Positions 1 through 11,613 of a DNA stretch of 64,000 nt are shown here, piece after piece. Source of the DNA: Leptodactylus fallax (Eukaryota; Chordata; Amphibia; Anura; Leptodactylidae); assembly GCA_947044405.1 (NCBI GenBank), contig CAMRHE010000457.1, forward strand, positions 670,001 through 734,000, written 5' to 3'. Below the pieces are notes generated by a model, which worked only from the letters and a program-made list of their open reading frames with translations, had not been told where the DNA came from and did no database searches. The first letter of the stretch is position 1. Each line of letters starts with the position of its first letter. The position numbers were made by a program, and so were the translations under genes.

Positions 1-1110
1 TTTCCAAGAGGGGTCACTTTCTGGGATTTTCCATTGTATTGGTACTCTAGGGGCTCTGCAAATGTGGCATAACACTTGAAAACTAGTCCATCAAAATCTG
101 CTTTTCAAACACCCAGTGTCGCTCCTTCCCTTTGGCAAGCTGACGTGTGCCCAACCATCAGTTTACACCCACATGTGGGGTATTTCTGCGCTCAGGAAAA
201 ATTGCATAGCAAACTATGAGATGCACTTTCTCCTTTTACCTCTTGTGAATACTTACAGTAAATTTTAGGACTAAATGAATGTATTGAAAAAAAAAACTGA
301 AATGTCTAAATTTCACCTTAATATTGTTTTAAGTCCCGTGAAATGCCTAAAGGGTTAACAAACATTCCAAATTCTATTTTGAATTATTTGAGAGGTGCAG
401 TTTTGAAAATGGGGTTATTTATGGGCGGGGGGGGGGGTAAACTGAAGTGTTCCCTAACAAATGAATTTGGAAAATTTTGTGTAATTCTGTAAAAGCCAGT
501 TACTAGCCAGCTGTAAGCCTTCTAACCTAAGATATGGTAGATAATAAGTATTAATTTATTTGGGTGGTATGACTATCTGTCTGAAAAGCAGAGCATTTCA
601 CATTTTGGAAATTGCAAATTTTTTTTTTTTTTTAAATAAATCCAAAAATATTGATTAATGTTTACCAATAACATGAAGTACAATGTCACGAAAAAACAAT
701 CTCAAAATCACTTGGGTATGTTAAAGCGTCTCAAAGTTATTTCCATATAAAATGATACATGGGGCCGTGTCTTTAAGGCAGTTTTTGTCCAAACTTCCAT
801 CTCATTAAGCAATTTTAACACTATTAACATAAAACTGTAGAGCCTTTTAACCTTTTCAGGACGAAGCCAATTTTTATTTTTATCACTTTAGTTTTTTTCC
901 TTCCCACCTTCCATGAGCAATGACTTTTATATACATTGACATAGATATGTTTTGCTGAATAAGTTGTATTTTGCAATGCACTATTTTACTTTTTATATAA
1001 TGTTCTGTGTAAAAGAAAAAAATGATTAAAAAAACAAACAAAAACCCTCAATACTGCCTTAGGTTTTTCAATTTTGTTTATACTTCATTTATTTTTTGGT
1101 AATAATGATT
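1..1110 (-). mobile_element. inverted partial copy of the 5.2-kb TTAA-ended repeat element
   Basis: The stretch reads as the reverse complement of modules seen in the large element at 41,106-46,287. Shared phrases include the reversed forms of 'tgaccccatttt', 'cagagccccta...gtaccaat' and 'ataccccacatgtgg'. The Tc1-interrupting copy also has the matching block around 41,200-41,480, with 'catttcacattttgaaaat' and 'ggtagataatat...accaccc' read in reverse. No long ORF is present, so this is a non-autonomous, diverged copy cut by the window edge. A poly-G run lies at 427-437 and a poly-T run near 619-633. The right boundary is approximate. Confidence 0.6.
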
Positions 1111-1420
1111 TGCTAGTTGTATTCTGTGGGTCAGTATGAATACAGCAATATTATATATGTAAATTTTTTATGTTTTACTACTTTCACAAAAATCAAAAAA
1201 AAAAAAAAAAAAAATGGAATGCTGACCCTCTGGCTTTTTGTTACCAACTACCACTTGTCTTCTGATTCTTGTCCTGCCGTGATCTCCTGGCTCTGGCTCT
1301 GGTTACCATTTACAACTTGTCTACTGAGTCTAGCCCTGACATGTCCTCCTGAAATACGACCTTTTGTCTGGTTATCGGACGTCTCTTCTGACAGACCACT
1401 ACCGGGAATTTACCTACCTT
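1111..1420. other. no gene recognised
   Basis: AT-rich intergenic sequence with a long A-run at about 1,196-1,214. I see no splice-flanked exon or recognisable repeat end here. Confidence 0.5.
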
Positions 1421-1454
1421 ATCATTCTCCTGGTCCAGATATTCCAGGCTAAAA

Positions 1455-1845
1455 CAAAACTAGAACAGTTTCAGATAGAACCGGATTGAAATTATTATAC
1501 TACAATCACAGGCCTCAGTGAAGACCCTGGGTGCATGATGTCGTTGAGGAAACCCAGAGAGAACACTAGACATCACAAAGAAGCCCAAAAGAGGTGAGTG
1601 AAGGTGAGAATAAATGTTTTTTTTTTTTTATCTTTTTTCACCTTCCCTGGGACTCCACCTGTTATACTCAGGGGTCTGAAAAGACCCCAAAGTATAATAA
1701 TTTATCACAATCCATGTCGCGTGGCCATTTTAGTTCATCTGAGACAAATCCCGAATTGTTCAATTTCATTAAAAATTTAACAATTTGGGATATTCAGGTC
1801 GAAACTGGCTTGTGCCGAAGAAATTCCCACATCTCTAGTGGTGGC
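1455..1845. mobile_element. MITE-like repeat, GGGGTCT/AGACCCC hairpin family, copy 1
   Basis: Contains the family signature 'ctcaggggtctgaaaagaccccaaagtataat', an imperfect hairpin TATACTC..GGGGTCT / AGACCCC..AGTATAAT. It also has the internal 'gaggtgagtgaaggtgag' segment and the terminal 'cccacatctctagtg'. The same copy exists in the downstream duplication at 60.83-61.14 kb, so it predates that duplication. Confidence 0.6.
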
Positions 1846-3350
1846 ATCTTAAATTATTTCAGACAGACCAAGTGGGCTTGTATTGTTTGCCTCATCACCC
1901 ACACATCACATAGACTTCAGTGAGTAACTGTAAAACATCTGGAGAGAGACATAATGTCAGTGATGAAAATATTATGTACATTTTTTAATGTGTTTAGTAC
2001 TAAGCTTAGTTTTCAAAGACATCACACAGTTAGATCCTGTTTTGACAAAATGAGATGACTGTTTAGAATCATAAGTATTTGGCTTAGATTTTTTAAGGTC
2101 GATACTTATATGGTGACTTATGTGGTGACTTAGGGTGCATTAAAAAAAAACTTCAAAACTGCATGCAGTTTTAATGTGATGTTATTGCAGTTCCTGGGGT
2201 TGTTCAGGAATTGGAGCAACCCATGGGGCAGAAGAAGGAGGTATAAAATTAAAAAAAAGCATATTCACCTGTCTTCTGCATTCCATTGTCCATCAGCACT
2301 CCATTGTCCACCACTGATTCATGCTGGTGCCATTTTGGCAGATCTCTTGCACCCCATGTGACCACAGTGGCCTGGTAAGTGACCAGTCACATAAGGTACA
2401 GGACGTCCAGCAATCTGGCACCAGTAGGAGACTGAACAGACACCGGGAACGGTGTACCAGAGACTTATGGGTGGCACCAATTGCTGGGCAGCCTTTTTTA
2501 TTTTGCAGGTGAAACAAATTTATTTTCCATATTTCACTTGTAAAGTCAAAAACTGCACTAAAAATCTCATCACAACCGCTTGCCGTTTTTTCCAATGTAG
2601 TGTTCATGCAGTACATGTAACAGGACATTGTGTATGCACCCTTAAATCGAGTATCCCAACAAATCCAAAGATGTGTTTGGATGACATACACCATGCCTGG
2701 CCAATGAAATAGTTGACTATTTGGCTAGTTTAGCTATAGTACTGCAGATTATCCTATGACTAGTGCCCTATTGTTACTCTAGACTTGATTGTGACTATTC
2801 AGCATGTACAATAAGTTTATAATCTCTGGCACTCATGGCTCTTAAGAAATTTGGCCAATATTTGCCTGTTTTTGTGCCGTAACTGATATCTATTGCTGCT
2901 ATAGTCACACTATAATTTACACCAATTTCTGATGTAAATTATGGCAAATATTTAAAAGCAATGATAGACCTGCCCCTTTCCATCTAACTGTACCCATCTT
3001 TTCTTGCTGCTTGTCAATAGTGGTGAAATAAGTGAAAAGTGGAAAAAATTGTAACTGTTACCATTTTTTCAGAAGATGAAAAATTATATGAAATACACTG
3101 TATGTCCTCTTCTTATTCCTCACAGTGTACTATAAATAAATACTTTGGCCAATTTAGGGTGGTTTATTGACTCCCCCACCACCTGTGCCACATGCCTCAT
3201 AATCCACTCCACTCCACTATGCCTCTGCCTCTGATCTAGTGTACAATCAAACTATACATGCCACTTTCTAGTAACTTGCGAATGTTACCTGTCCTCTTAC
3301 TGGTGCTCCCTTACTGGTACTCTTGATTGGAAAAGTCCACATATGTGTAT

Positions 3351-3581
3351 GGCTATGTTAACACCTGTGCCTGATCTCCGCTCAGGAATTCCGTTCCCCA
3401 CTCCGCTTTAAAAATATGGAGAGACTTGCAGGACTTTTCTCTCCTCATTTTTTAGGCAAAAATTGGGCGGAAACCCAGCAGACCCCATTATAGTCTATGG
3501 GGTCTGCGGGATTTCGCGGGTAACCGCTTTTTTAAGCAGATTAGGTTTCCATTACGGAAACCCGAATGCAGGTGTGAACTT
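3351..3581. mobile_element. hAT-like MITE with terminal inverted repeats
   Basis: Begins 'ggctatgttaacacctgtgcc' and ends 'cccgaatgcaggtgtgaact', so the ends are inverted copies of a GTTCACACCTG-type terminus. The interior holds mirrored 'ggaaacccag' and 'ggtttcc' segments. A second family member lies at 31,647-31,853 with the same internal 'taagcggattaggttt' motif. The hAT assignment rests on terminus style and is inference. Duplication copy B lacks this element along with the surrounding 1.1 kb. Confidence 0.55.
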
Positions 3582-4409
3582 ATCATATCACAAGCTGATT
3601 TTGTTGACACAGCATGGTTTCATGACAAGTTTTTACAAGTTAGTGTCTATATGTGAACATCCAGTCGGGGAGGCTGAATTTCAGCCTGTTAAGGCTTTTG
3701 TCATGATATGTTGTAATATTGTCTCGAATTGGTTTCAATACAAATTGAAATGAAATGCTTAACCAAATTGGAGATAGGTTAAATGTAGACACATCTGTAT
3801 AGGAAGCACGATGGAGCAAATTTATGAAGCCCTTACTCCAGTTTTCTGAAAATTTTTTAAATGCTATTTCCAACAAAAATTGTCAGAAGAGGTGTTTTTA
3901 AATGGTCTTCACCACTTCTGAAAAGGGGGCCATAGCGACGGCATGCTATGGGCAGATTCATCATCAGTTGTCTGGCGTAAATGATGACATAAGTCTACTC
4001 TAGCTATGAATTGCCGTGGATTTTAATCTAGAAGCATGGACTGAGAGAGGATGCACCTAATTTATTTATATAATTGATTTATTAAGACTGGTGCTTTGTA
4101 CGGCCCGGACTGTTGCAAGACCCACCTGATTTATCAAGATGCTCTCGACTTTTAATACATCAGATGCACATCCAATTGCCAGAATGGAAATATACTAGCA
4201 TAGATTTCCTGTATAAATTATGCCAAAAAACTAGCGTGAGTTATAACAAATATGTCGAGTTGAGCTGCGCCAGCTTGGGCCCACACCGCTCTCCAGCCCA
4301 TTTGGTACAAGAAGGGGCCAGATTATCACCCATTTGGCATAGAGGCATCAATAAATTCCTCCGAAGCATTTTCCTTTCAAAACTCTCAACCCTTCAACTT
4401 TAAAGAAAT

Positions 4410-4645
4410 TTCCTCAGCCTTTCCTTTGACTTCCTCTTTTAGTCTTTTCTGATTTCTTCATACAACTAAGAAAAGATATAGAGATACACCTAGAAGATAC
4501 TTCCTGCAGATTTCTGAAGAATATTCCTGTGTGGTCCTGAACGTCTTCCACCATCTACATTGAGACTTTCCATCTTGCTCCTCTGTTTTCTCCATGGTAA
4601 TATGAGTAGTCGACCCAGGAACTTTACATGTTATATATTCCACAT
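4410..4645 (-). other. conserved block carrying a MEKTEEQDGKS-type short ORF, head-to-head with the + strand Ig exons
   Basis: On the - strand a 61-codon frame includes MEKTEEQDGKSQCRW. The same block occurs on the + strand at 55.38-55.64 kb (MEEIEEQDGKSHCRW) and on the - strand at the right window edge. Similarity extends beyond the ORF into flanking 'agaggaagtca' sequence. The frame is short, and the 55.4-kb copy stops soon after the shared part, so I do not claim a protein. It could be a 5' exon or UTR/promoter block of the receptor unit, or a repeat module. It lies 1.3 kb upstream of the + strand Ig exons and points away from them. Confidence 0.45.
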
Positions 4646-5104
4646 AACACCCATCATAGCATCACTACTGACAATAGATTATGTCAAAACCTTATCTATA
4701 CCACTGTGCACTGAGCATGTCTAGAAACAATTGTTTCCTATGGTCACAACTATGCTCTAAAGAATTTAAAATGCTGTTAACAGAGCAGAGGGGAAGTTCA
4801 ACCAACATGGCAGCCCCCATAATCATGTACAGGAAATAGAATTTTTAAAAATTGTAATCAGAAAATAAAAATAGACTTTGAAAAAGAATGGCAATACATT
4901 CCTTTTGAGTCTCCCCACTTGTCTGCTTTGTACTATATGGTAACACTCACTTTTTGGTGAGAAAGCTTGTCAGGGTCTGAGGTGATGGTCATTTGTAGGA
5001 TTGAACCATGTTGTACTTGGGTTGTTAACAGCCTTTACTGTTGCTGCGTTTCCTACTAATTTCTTCTTGAGGGATTATATTTCATAATTGTCTCTCACTT
5101 AGGG
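4646..5104. other. no gene recognised
   Basis: AT-rich sequence between the conserved block and a MITE. I see no exon-like open frame or repeat terminus. Confidence 0.4.
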
Positions 5105-5712
5105 TTACAGATGGGTGAACCATACAAGATTTAGTTTGATGAATATTGGTGAAGTTCATCTGTCCGATTAGTCGTGGGCTGAGCTTGTTTGGCTCAAACA
5201 GGAAGTGCTATTTTTATACTCTGTGATCTGTTGAAACCCCAAAGTATAATAAGTCGAAGCCCAGGGGAGGTGCAGCAGCGTAATAAACTATTAAACCCTC
5301 CTTGTTTCCCCTCTCCTGGGCATCCTCACGGTGACCAGCGGTCCTTTATCATCTTTTTTTGACCTCTTTAATGACTTTATACACCTCAGGGATCACAGTC
5401 CTTAGTGGTGACAACGGGGTGCGTGAAGTCGGCTATGAGGCCAAAAGAAACCATAAGAGGATGACAATGGCTTGCTGGATGCTGTGAGGATGCCCAGAAG
5501 AGGGAAGACAAGATGAGTTTACCAGGTTATTATCTTGCTGTATCTTCCCTAGGCCTCTGTTTACTGTACTCTGGGGTCTGAACAGACCTCAGAGTATAAT
5601 AGTGATTCATGGATGACAAACCCCAATAGTTTCTGGTTCAGGTCATATCCGAAACGTTTTCAAAATTTGGGTTGAATCTGGTTCGATCCAAATCAATTCA
5701 CACATATCTACT
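5105..5712. mobile_element. MITE-like repeat, GGGGTCT hairpin family, copy 2
   Basis: Starts near 'acagatgggtgaac' and ends near 'attcacacatatctac'. Both internal hairpin stems are visible: 'gaaaccccaaagtataataag' at about 5,233 and 'actctggggtctgaacagacctcagagtataat' at about 5,569. Between them lies the family's 'agcccaggggaggtg' and 'ttccctaggcctc' pair. Subterminal GGTTCA-rich stretches at both ends are typical of the family in this window. Confidence 0.6.
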
Positions 5713-5942
5713 TAGGGTGTATGTGAATTAGGACAGCATGAATGACCTAAAACAAAAGTGGTACATGAAGAGGAAACAATATAATGATAGATTTGCATCT
5801 AAATTTTGGACCCACTTTGCCTTAGAAATACTGATGCAAAATACTGATCTAGATCCACCCCTAGAAAATGGACCTTATTCTCCCTGAACTGTGCTGAGTG
5901 AAGAACACACAAAAAAAAAAACTTATGTAAAATTTGTTACAG

Positions 5943-6319
5943 GGACTTGTTGGACAACAGAATATTACTGTATTTATCAACCAAAAACTCTACGTGGAGG
6001 AAGGAAATTCAGGAACAATCTCCTGTATATACACCTATCCTGAGTACCTGAGAGAGAAGTCACAGATAGTTGGGGGGAAGCAGATAGATCGTACTGCCCC
6101 AGTATCAAAAAATACATCACAGACACTTCTGGCTATGTAGTAGATGAGTATAAAGAGTGGATCTCTACTGTCCACCATCCTGATAACCAGACAGTATCTA
6201 TCCTAATCCGATAACTGAAAGCTTCAGATGGGATCACTTTCTGTTGTAAAGCAACTATATTTCCAAATAAAGAGCACAACTGGTATGATTTTTTTTTGGG
6301 ACCTCTTTAATTTTTGAAA
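5943..6319 (+). pseudogene. decayed V-set Ig exon (D1 paralogue) of a PILR/Siglec-like receptor
   Basis: An acceptor (tttgttacag) ends at 5,942. The sequence then aligns along its whole length with the intact - strand exon at 38,173-38,553. The frame holding LYVEEGNSGTISC and YTYPEYLREKSQI matches the B-strand region. Relative to the paralogue there is a 2-base loss near the start (about 5,985) and a 7-base loss near 6,068 that removes the tryptophan codon region. A TAA at about 6,212 falls where the paralogue reads CGA GGA. The F-strand cysteine pair is still visible as TTCTGTTGTAAA. The donor region has drifted (gaaagtaaaa). This is a pseudo-exon. Whether the neighbouring intact exon is still used by a gene lacking D1 is unknown. 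Confidence 0.82.
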
Positions 6320-6574
6320 GTAAAATTCCATTTTATATAATATGTTTGAATTCCTGTAGACTTATGGAAGATCTGTACATATATGTTAATGTCAAATAAG
6401 AGTCAGAGGCAAGAAGAGAGGAGAGTTAAGGCTACAGCTACAAGGGAACTTTGACTGTGACCCCTGTCTTACCAGCAAAAATTGCCATCATCAATGTAAG
6501 TGAGTAAAGTTTTCTGACTTCAACTTTTAGTTGCAAAAATATCCAGCATTACTTGAAATTTTTGTGAGTAGAAG

Positions 6575-6937
6575 TTGCACTCGCAGACCCCAGAGTATAA
6601 TAAGTGGAGGCACAGGGTTGGTGAGGAAAGTTAATAAATAACCATATCCACCTTCTTTTACCTCACCTTATGAGGCACCTGTTGCTCCTTTTGCAGGTAC
6701 TTTCGTCTCTCTTCCAGTCTCTTCGGGCCTTACAGCACAAGGGTCATAACATTGTCACACCCCACAATGGCCACTGAGGCCCCATCACAGGTCCAGGGAA
6801 CATGAGTATGACTGTGTATTACATTTCTGCACCTCCCCTGGGCCTCCAGAGTATAACAATAATTAATGGTTGGTGAACCTGAAAAAGTTCGGGTTCAGAT
6901 GAACCTGAAACTTTTGATGTCAAGCTTTAATAACTCT
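6575..6937. mobile_element. MITE-like repeat, GGGGTCT hairpin family, copy 3
   Basis: Carries 'gcagaccccagagtataataag' at about 6,581 and 'cctcccctgggcctccagagtataacaat' near 6,831, followed by a GGTTCA-rich end. It sits in the intron between the pseudogenised D1 exon and the intact D2 exon, ending only about 40 bases before the D2 acceptor. Confidence 0.6.
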
Positions 6938-6973
6938 GTGTAATACATGAATACTCCATTGTTATTTTTATAG

Positions 6974-7312
6974 ATGGGAGATGGTTATCTCAGGTGGAGG
7001 AACTGATGGCTGTCCCGGGAGAAGAGCTGATCATCCCCTGTCGGTACCCACTGAAGACTTTTGGAGAAGCTCTACGAGTGACCTGGTATATTGGAGATAG
7101 TAAAGTGTGTGCCAATAATAATAAAAAGATTTACACCTGGAACTCAACACACAAAAGAGATTCCTATCTATATTCACTGGTGAACTTCCCAGAAGATGTC
7201 TCTCTGCATATACATGGTCTTCAGAGATATGAACTCCCCTATTTTTGTTGCCGTGTGACCACCAGAAATGGAACATTACAAAGCAAATTCAGTACAGAGC
7301 TGACTATCACAG
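6974..7312 (+). CDS. V-set Ig domain exon (D2) of a PILR/Siglec-like paired receptor, intact
   Basis: Acceptor ttattttta-tag precedes 6,974 and donor ag|gtaaat follows 7,312. The 339-base exon is open throughout in phase 1-1, the standard phase for Ig-superfamily extracellular exons. The product has the V-set hallmarks: first cysteine in IIPCRYP, core tryptophan in VTWYIG, EDVSLHI in the E strand, and second cysteine in YFCCRV. A G-strand TELTI tail follows. There are N-glycosylation sequons at WNST and NGT. The extra cysteine beside the F-strand cysteine also occurs in the paralogues here. The closest paralogue is the - strand exon at 33,211-33,552. It would be one extracellular domain of a membrane receptor. 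No signal, transmembrane or tail exon was found on this strand, so the gene may be partial or dead. The family name is inferred from motif style. Confidence 0.78.
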
Positions 7313-7707
7313 GTAAATAAATATTTAGTGCTGTATAATGAGAGTAAATTGAGACACATTAACTTATCCTGAGGTTAGGTTCCTAGAGGAAGACTCCACT
7401 GAATTGCCACCAGGAAAAATCATCAGTGGAGTCCTCTAAAAGTTTCTATTGGAAATCCTGCCAACAGTGGAGTAGTTATTGCTTGGTACACCTGATGAAA
7501 TAGCAGAAGGTCTCTAGCTGCTTTTAACCTTTACATTGCTTAGAAAACTTGCAACATAAGTCATACTTGCCAAGTCTCCAAGAAAGTCCAAGGAGGAGTA
7601 GGTTAATCTTCCGAAACCCAGTGAAATGTTCCTGCATCCACAAGGCCCTTGATAACTGAGCACTTGATGTCATGTATAATATGTCTCAAAAAGGGGTGTG
7701 ACAGGCC
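7313..7707. other. intron or intergenic sequence, nothing recognised
   Basis: Follows the D2 donor. It holds the pair 'gaggaagactccactga' (7,385) and 'tcagtggagtcctc' (7,421), a small inverted repeat. No further Ig or transmembrane exon is visible. Confidence 0.4.
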
Positions 7708-7709
7708 TA

Positions 7710-9311
7710 GAGTGGGTACAGAAAGTATTCAGACCCCTTTAAATTTTTCACTCTTTGTGTCATTGCAGCCATTTGCTAAAAGCAAAAAATTTCATTTTAT
7801 TTCTCATTAATGTACACTCCGCTCCCCATCTTGACAGAAAAAAAAAACAGAAATGTAGATATTTTTGCAAATTTATTAAACAAGAAAAACTGAAATATCA
7901 CATGGTCATAAGTATTCAGAGCCTTTGCTGTGACACTTATATATAACTCACATGCTGTCCATTTCCTTCTGATCCTCCTTGAGATGGTTCTACTCCTTCA
8001 TTGGAGTCCAGCTGTGTTTAATTAAACTGACTTGATTAGGAAAGGCGCACACCTGTCTATATAAGACCTCACAGCTCACAGTGCATGTCAGAGCAAATGA
8101 GAATCATGAGGTCAAAGGAGCCCAAGGAGCTCAGAGACAGAATTGTGGCAAGGCACAGATCTGGCCAAGGTTACAAAAGAATTTCTGCAGCACTCAAAGT
8201 TCCTAAGAGCACATAATCCTTAAATGGAAGAAGTTTGGGACAATCAGAACTCTTCCTAGACCTGGCCGTCCAGCCAAACTGAGCAATGGTGGGAGAAGAG
8301 CCTTGGTGAGAGAGGTAAAGAAGAACCTAAAGATCACTGTGGCTGAGCTCCAGAGATGCAGTAGGGAGATGGGAGAAAGTTCCACAAAGTCACTATCACT
8401 GCAGCCTCCACCAGTCGGGGCTTTATGGCAGAGGAGCCCGAAGGATGCCTCTCCTCAGTGCAAGACATATGAAAGCCTGCATAGAGTTTGCCAAAAAACA
8501 CATGAAGGACTCCCAGACTATGAGAAATAAGATTCTCTGGTCTGATGAGACGAAGATTGAACTTTTTGGCGTTAATTCTAAGCAGTATGTGTGGAGAAAA
8601 CCAGGCACTGCTCATCACCTGCCCAATACAATCCCAACAGTGAAACATGGTGGTGGCAGCATCATGCTATGGGGGACAGGACCACTGGTTGTAATAGAAG
8701 GAAAGATGAATGCGGCCAAGTACAGAGATATCCTGGAAGAAAACCTCTTCCAGAGCGCTCTGGATCTCAGACTGGGCCGAAGGTTCACCTTCCAACAAGA
8801 CAATGACCCTAAGCACACAGCTTACAACAACAAAGGAGCGGCTTCGGAACAACTCTGTGACCATTCTTGACTGGCCCAGCAAGAGAACTGACCTCAACCC
8901 AATTGAGCATCTCTGGAGAGACCTGACAATGGCTCCACCAACGTTCACCATCCAACCTGACGGAACTGGAGAGGATCTGCAAGGAAGAATGGCCAAGGAT
9001 CCCCAAATCCAGATGTGAAAAACTCGTTGCATCATTCCCAAGAAGACTCATGGCTGTACTAGCTCAAAAGGAAGCGGCTTCTACTCAATACAGAGAAAAG
9101 GGTCTGAATACTTAAGACCATGTGAAATTTCAGTTTTTCTTTTTTTAATAAATTTGCAAAAATATCTACATTTCTGTTTTTTTCTGTCAAGATGGGGAGC
9201 TGAGTGTACATTAATGAAAAATAAAATGAACTTTATTGCTTTTAGCAAATGGCTGCAATGAAACAAAGAGTGAAAAATTTAAAGAGGTCTGAATACTTTC
9301 CGTACCCACTG
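7710..9311 (+). mobile_element. Tc1/mariner element A, decayed
   Basis: Ends are inverted: 'gagtgggtacagaaagtattcaga' at the left and 'tgaatactttccgtacccactg' at the right, flanked by TA (7,708-7,709 and 9,312-9,313). The terminal repeats extend about 200 bases, including 'gccatttgctaaaa' mirrored by 'ttttagcaaatggc' and the mirrored 'aaatatctacatttctg' segment. The 1.6-kb length is normal for Tc1. The transposase inside is frameshifted, so the copy is inactive. Confidence 0.92.
8106..9089 (+). pseudogene. Tc1 transposase, multiple frameshifts
   Basis: DDE transposase remnant that would have catalysed cut-and-paste of its own element. The start is taken at MRSKEPKELRDRIVARH (8,106). The helix-turn-helix half continues to about KVPKS, after which the frame is lost. 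The catalytic core is recognisable in pieces: first aspartate in [11 protein letters not shown] (about 8,540), second in [10 protein letters not shown] (about 8,800) and the glutamate in NPIEHLW (about 8,905). The last piece is in a different frame from the first two. The GGGS-IMLWG segment is present but followed by a small deletion. The terminal stop has been lost. Normal length would be about 340 residues. Confidence 0.88.
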
Positions 9312-9313
9312 TA

Positions 9314-11148
9314 TTTCTTGACGATGTCACAAAAAGTTGACATATCACTTTCTAAAAAGGGATGTGACATGCCCCATAAAGGGCAGGGTTTTTTTAAAAA
9401 AGGGGCATGGCCATGCAAAGAAGTTTCACAACATGTTCCTGCACCATGCTGAATGATAAATTTGGTTCATCTTTAGACACTTTTAATTTGATATCATCTA
9501 CTGGTTGGCCTCTTTTGCAACACATTTTTGTGTACTTTGCAACATTAGGGGGAGAACCAGCCCCCTGCTGTTCTTTTGTAATACTTGAGTACCTACTCTT
9601 TAACTTCAGCAGGTAACAGCCTATAATCAATGACCTATCCCCGATCACCACCACTTCCGCTTCAACTCCAGCCTCCAGGTGGTGCTGCAAAATATGCCCC
9701 AATGCTGAACAGTGTCCAATACATTTATTTATCTTTGGGATGTAAAATACAGCAAGAGGCCCGAGATGAAGTGGAAGAGTCTCTAGGCAGCAGCGGAGAT
9801 GAGTAAGTGATATAGGCTTTACCTGCTGGAGTAATCCAGTAGATAGTGGCCTAATGTGCCACTGTGGGCAGTATAGTGTGTGGGGGCCTGTAAAGGGGAA
9901 CTTACTGTATGGAGCCTAAAAAGTGGGCACTTACTGTATGGGGACCTGTGAAGGAGGCAGTATACCTTTCAGGGGCCAAAAATTGAACAGTATACCATGG
10001 TGGGGGGGGGGGTCAGTAAGGGGCTGTTATGGCATGTGGGAGCATTATATTGTATGGGCCAGGCAATATGGAACTATTATTTGATCAGAACCAGAGCTTT
10101 AAACAGACAGCCAGAATAATAGGTAAATTACACTACATGGCATTTGTGATCAACCAGACCTGGTATTATTCGCCCCTAGACATGAGTAACATATAGTAGT
10201 TTATAAGGCTGAAATGAGACTTTGGGCTATCTGATTCAGCCTATTATCCTGCGGTGTTGATCCAGAGGAAGGTAAAAAAAAAAAAAAAAAAAGTAAATTT
10301 TCCCTATCGTAGAGAAAAAAATCCTCAAAACTAAATCTGGCTGTTAAAATAAAGCCCTAGACTCAATGACCCTATACTAAAAATCTAATAATAACTATAA
10401 CTTGTTTTGGTTATGCAATGGCTGAATGTACAAACAAGTCACAGTTGTTTCTCAAAGATTTTCATAGAATCAGTGACAACATCGCCCTTGTGTTAAATTT
10501 AACAGGAAAGCACAGTATGACCATAAAGAAACCATTAGGCAGAAGCCTAAGATGTAATGTATACAGAGCCCACCAAATATTATGTTATCTACTATATGAA
10601 AATTGAAATAAAAAAAATGTTGGTATCTTTTTCTTGAGGTTTATCTTTTTGATCACCTCAAAGGGTAAAATTATTGTAACATATTACCTTTCCTAGTAGA
10701 CCTCGCTGACTGTGTGCGCCTGTCTCTTTAAAGATTAGTGTGCTCACCTGCTAACCTTCCTCCTGCCAATCCTTGTCTGATTTTGTATTTACAAGTATGC
10801 TTTTCTAACCACACCCTGCCTGAACAATGTTTCAGGTGTCTGTTTCATGATCTGTTGTTTGGAGGCATGCATGCTATTCTTCTGTCTGTATATCTGATTT
10901 CTGTAATCTATATCCTACAGGCTTCTGTAATGCCTCTGTAACCTGTGACCATCAGGTTTCTGTGCAGATGCGTATGTTCTTCCAATATGTATGTATCTCT
11001 GCTACCTCTGGCCGGAAGTTAAAAAATGAATACTGGGGAATCTGCATAGACAGCATCCTTAGAGGTGGCCAAATTAAAACTGGTAGCACAATGCTCCTGT
11101 TATATTTAGCACAGTTGCCAGGCTATGCATAAACCTCTAAAAATCAAA
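9314..11148. other. intergenic, no gene recognised
   Basis: Contains short 'gcagtata...gtatgggg(a)cctg' near-repeats at about 9,870-10,060, a poly-G run at 10,003-10,011 and a poly-A run at 10,276-10,292. Open frames here are short and lack splice context. Confidence 0.4.
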
Positions 11149-11613
11149 TTAAAGGGGTTGTCCAGGCAAAACTGGACAAACCCTTTAACTTTTAAATTCG
11201 CGAAGGGCAGTGAAAAAAAAAATGCATACTTATCTGTCCCCGATGCTCTGGTGACTTCCCGACGCGTCCCAGTTCTTCTGCTCTGACGGCTTCTCCTGGG
11301 TCCACTAAAGCTGCTGTTTTGCCTCAGGAGTCACATGACCTCTGAGGCCAATCAGCAGCCTCAGAAGGCCTCAGGAAGAGTACCTGTGATGCCATTCGCT
11401 GATTGGCCTCAGTGGTCACGTGACCGCAGAGGCCAATCAGCGGCTTTAGTGGAACTCCGGAAGAGACCCATTCAGCAGAAGAGCCAGGTGTGCTGGGAGG
11501 ACACTGGAGCATCGGGGACAAGTAAGTATGAATTTTTTTTTATTTTTTTCACTGCCCCTGGCTGATTTAAAAGTTAAAAGGGTTGTCCATTTTTGCCTGG
11601 ATAACACCTTTAA
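11149..11613. mobile_element. TTAA-flanked foldback MITE (T2-like)
   Basis: Ends are TTAAAGGGGTTGTCCAGGCAAAA and its mirror TTTTGCCTGGATAACACCTTTAA, with TTAA at both edges. The interior is also palindromic: 'gaggccaatcagc' recurs in both orientations around 11,340 and 11,430. TTAA target sites and TTAAAGG ends match the T2 MITE superfamily described from Xenopus. No coding capacity. Confidence 0.8.

Larger units (their letters stand above)
1420..4574 (+). repeat. segmental duplication copy A (partner at 60.8-64.0 kb)
   Basis: Long direct-repeat partner of the last 3.2 kb of the window. Collinear anchors include 'ggcctcagtgaag' (1,511 and 60,866), 'tgttcaggaatt' (2,201 and 62,731), 'ggctagtttagctatagta' (about 2,723 and 63,183) and 'gagactttccatc' (4,562 and 63,988). 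The offset is 59,355 at the left and 59,426 at the right. Copy B carries about 1.25 kb of inserted elements. Copy A carries about 1.1 kb (about 3,005-4,110) that is missing from copy B. Apart from those blocks the two are collinear with moderate divergence, which fits an old tandem segmental duplication. Confidence 0.85.

Noticed and set aside
4458..4643. EYSSEI string as an inhibitory tyrosine motif
   Set aside because: The -2 position is glutamine and the +3 residue does not fit I/V/L/S-x-Y-x-x-L/V. The tyrosine is not conserved in context in the other block copy.
10738..10941. Hydrophobic frame considered as a transmembrane exon for the + strand Ig gene
   Set aside because: No acceptor and donor in phase 1, and the composition resembles repeat sequence.
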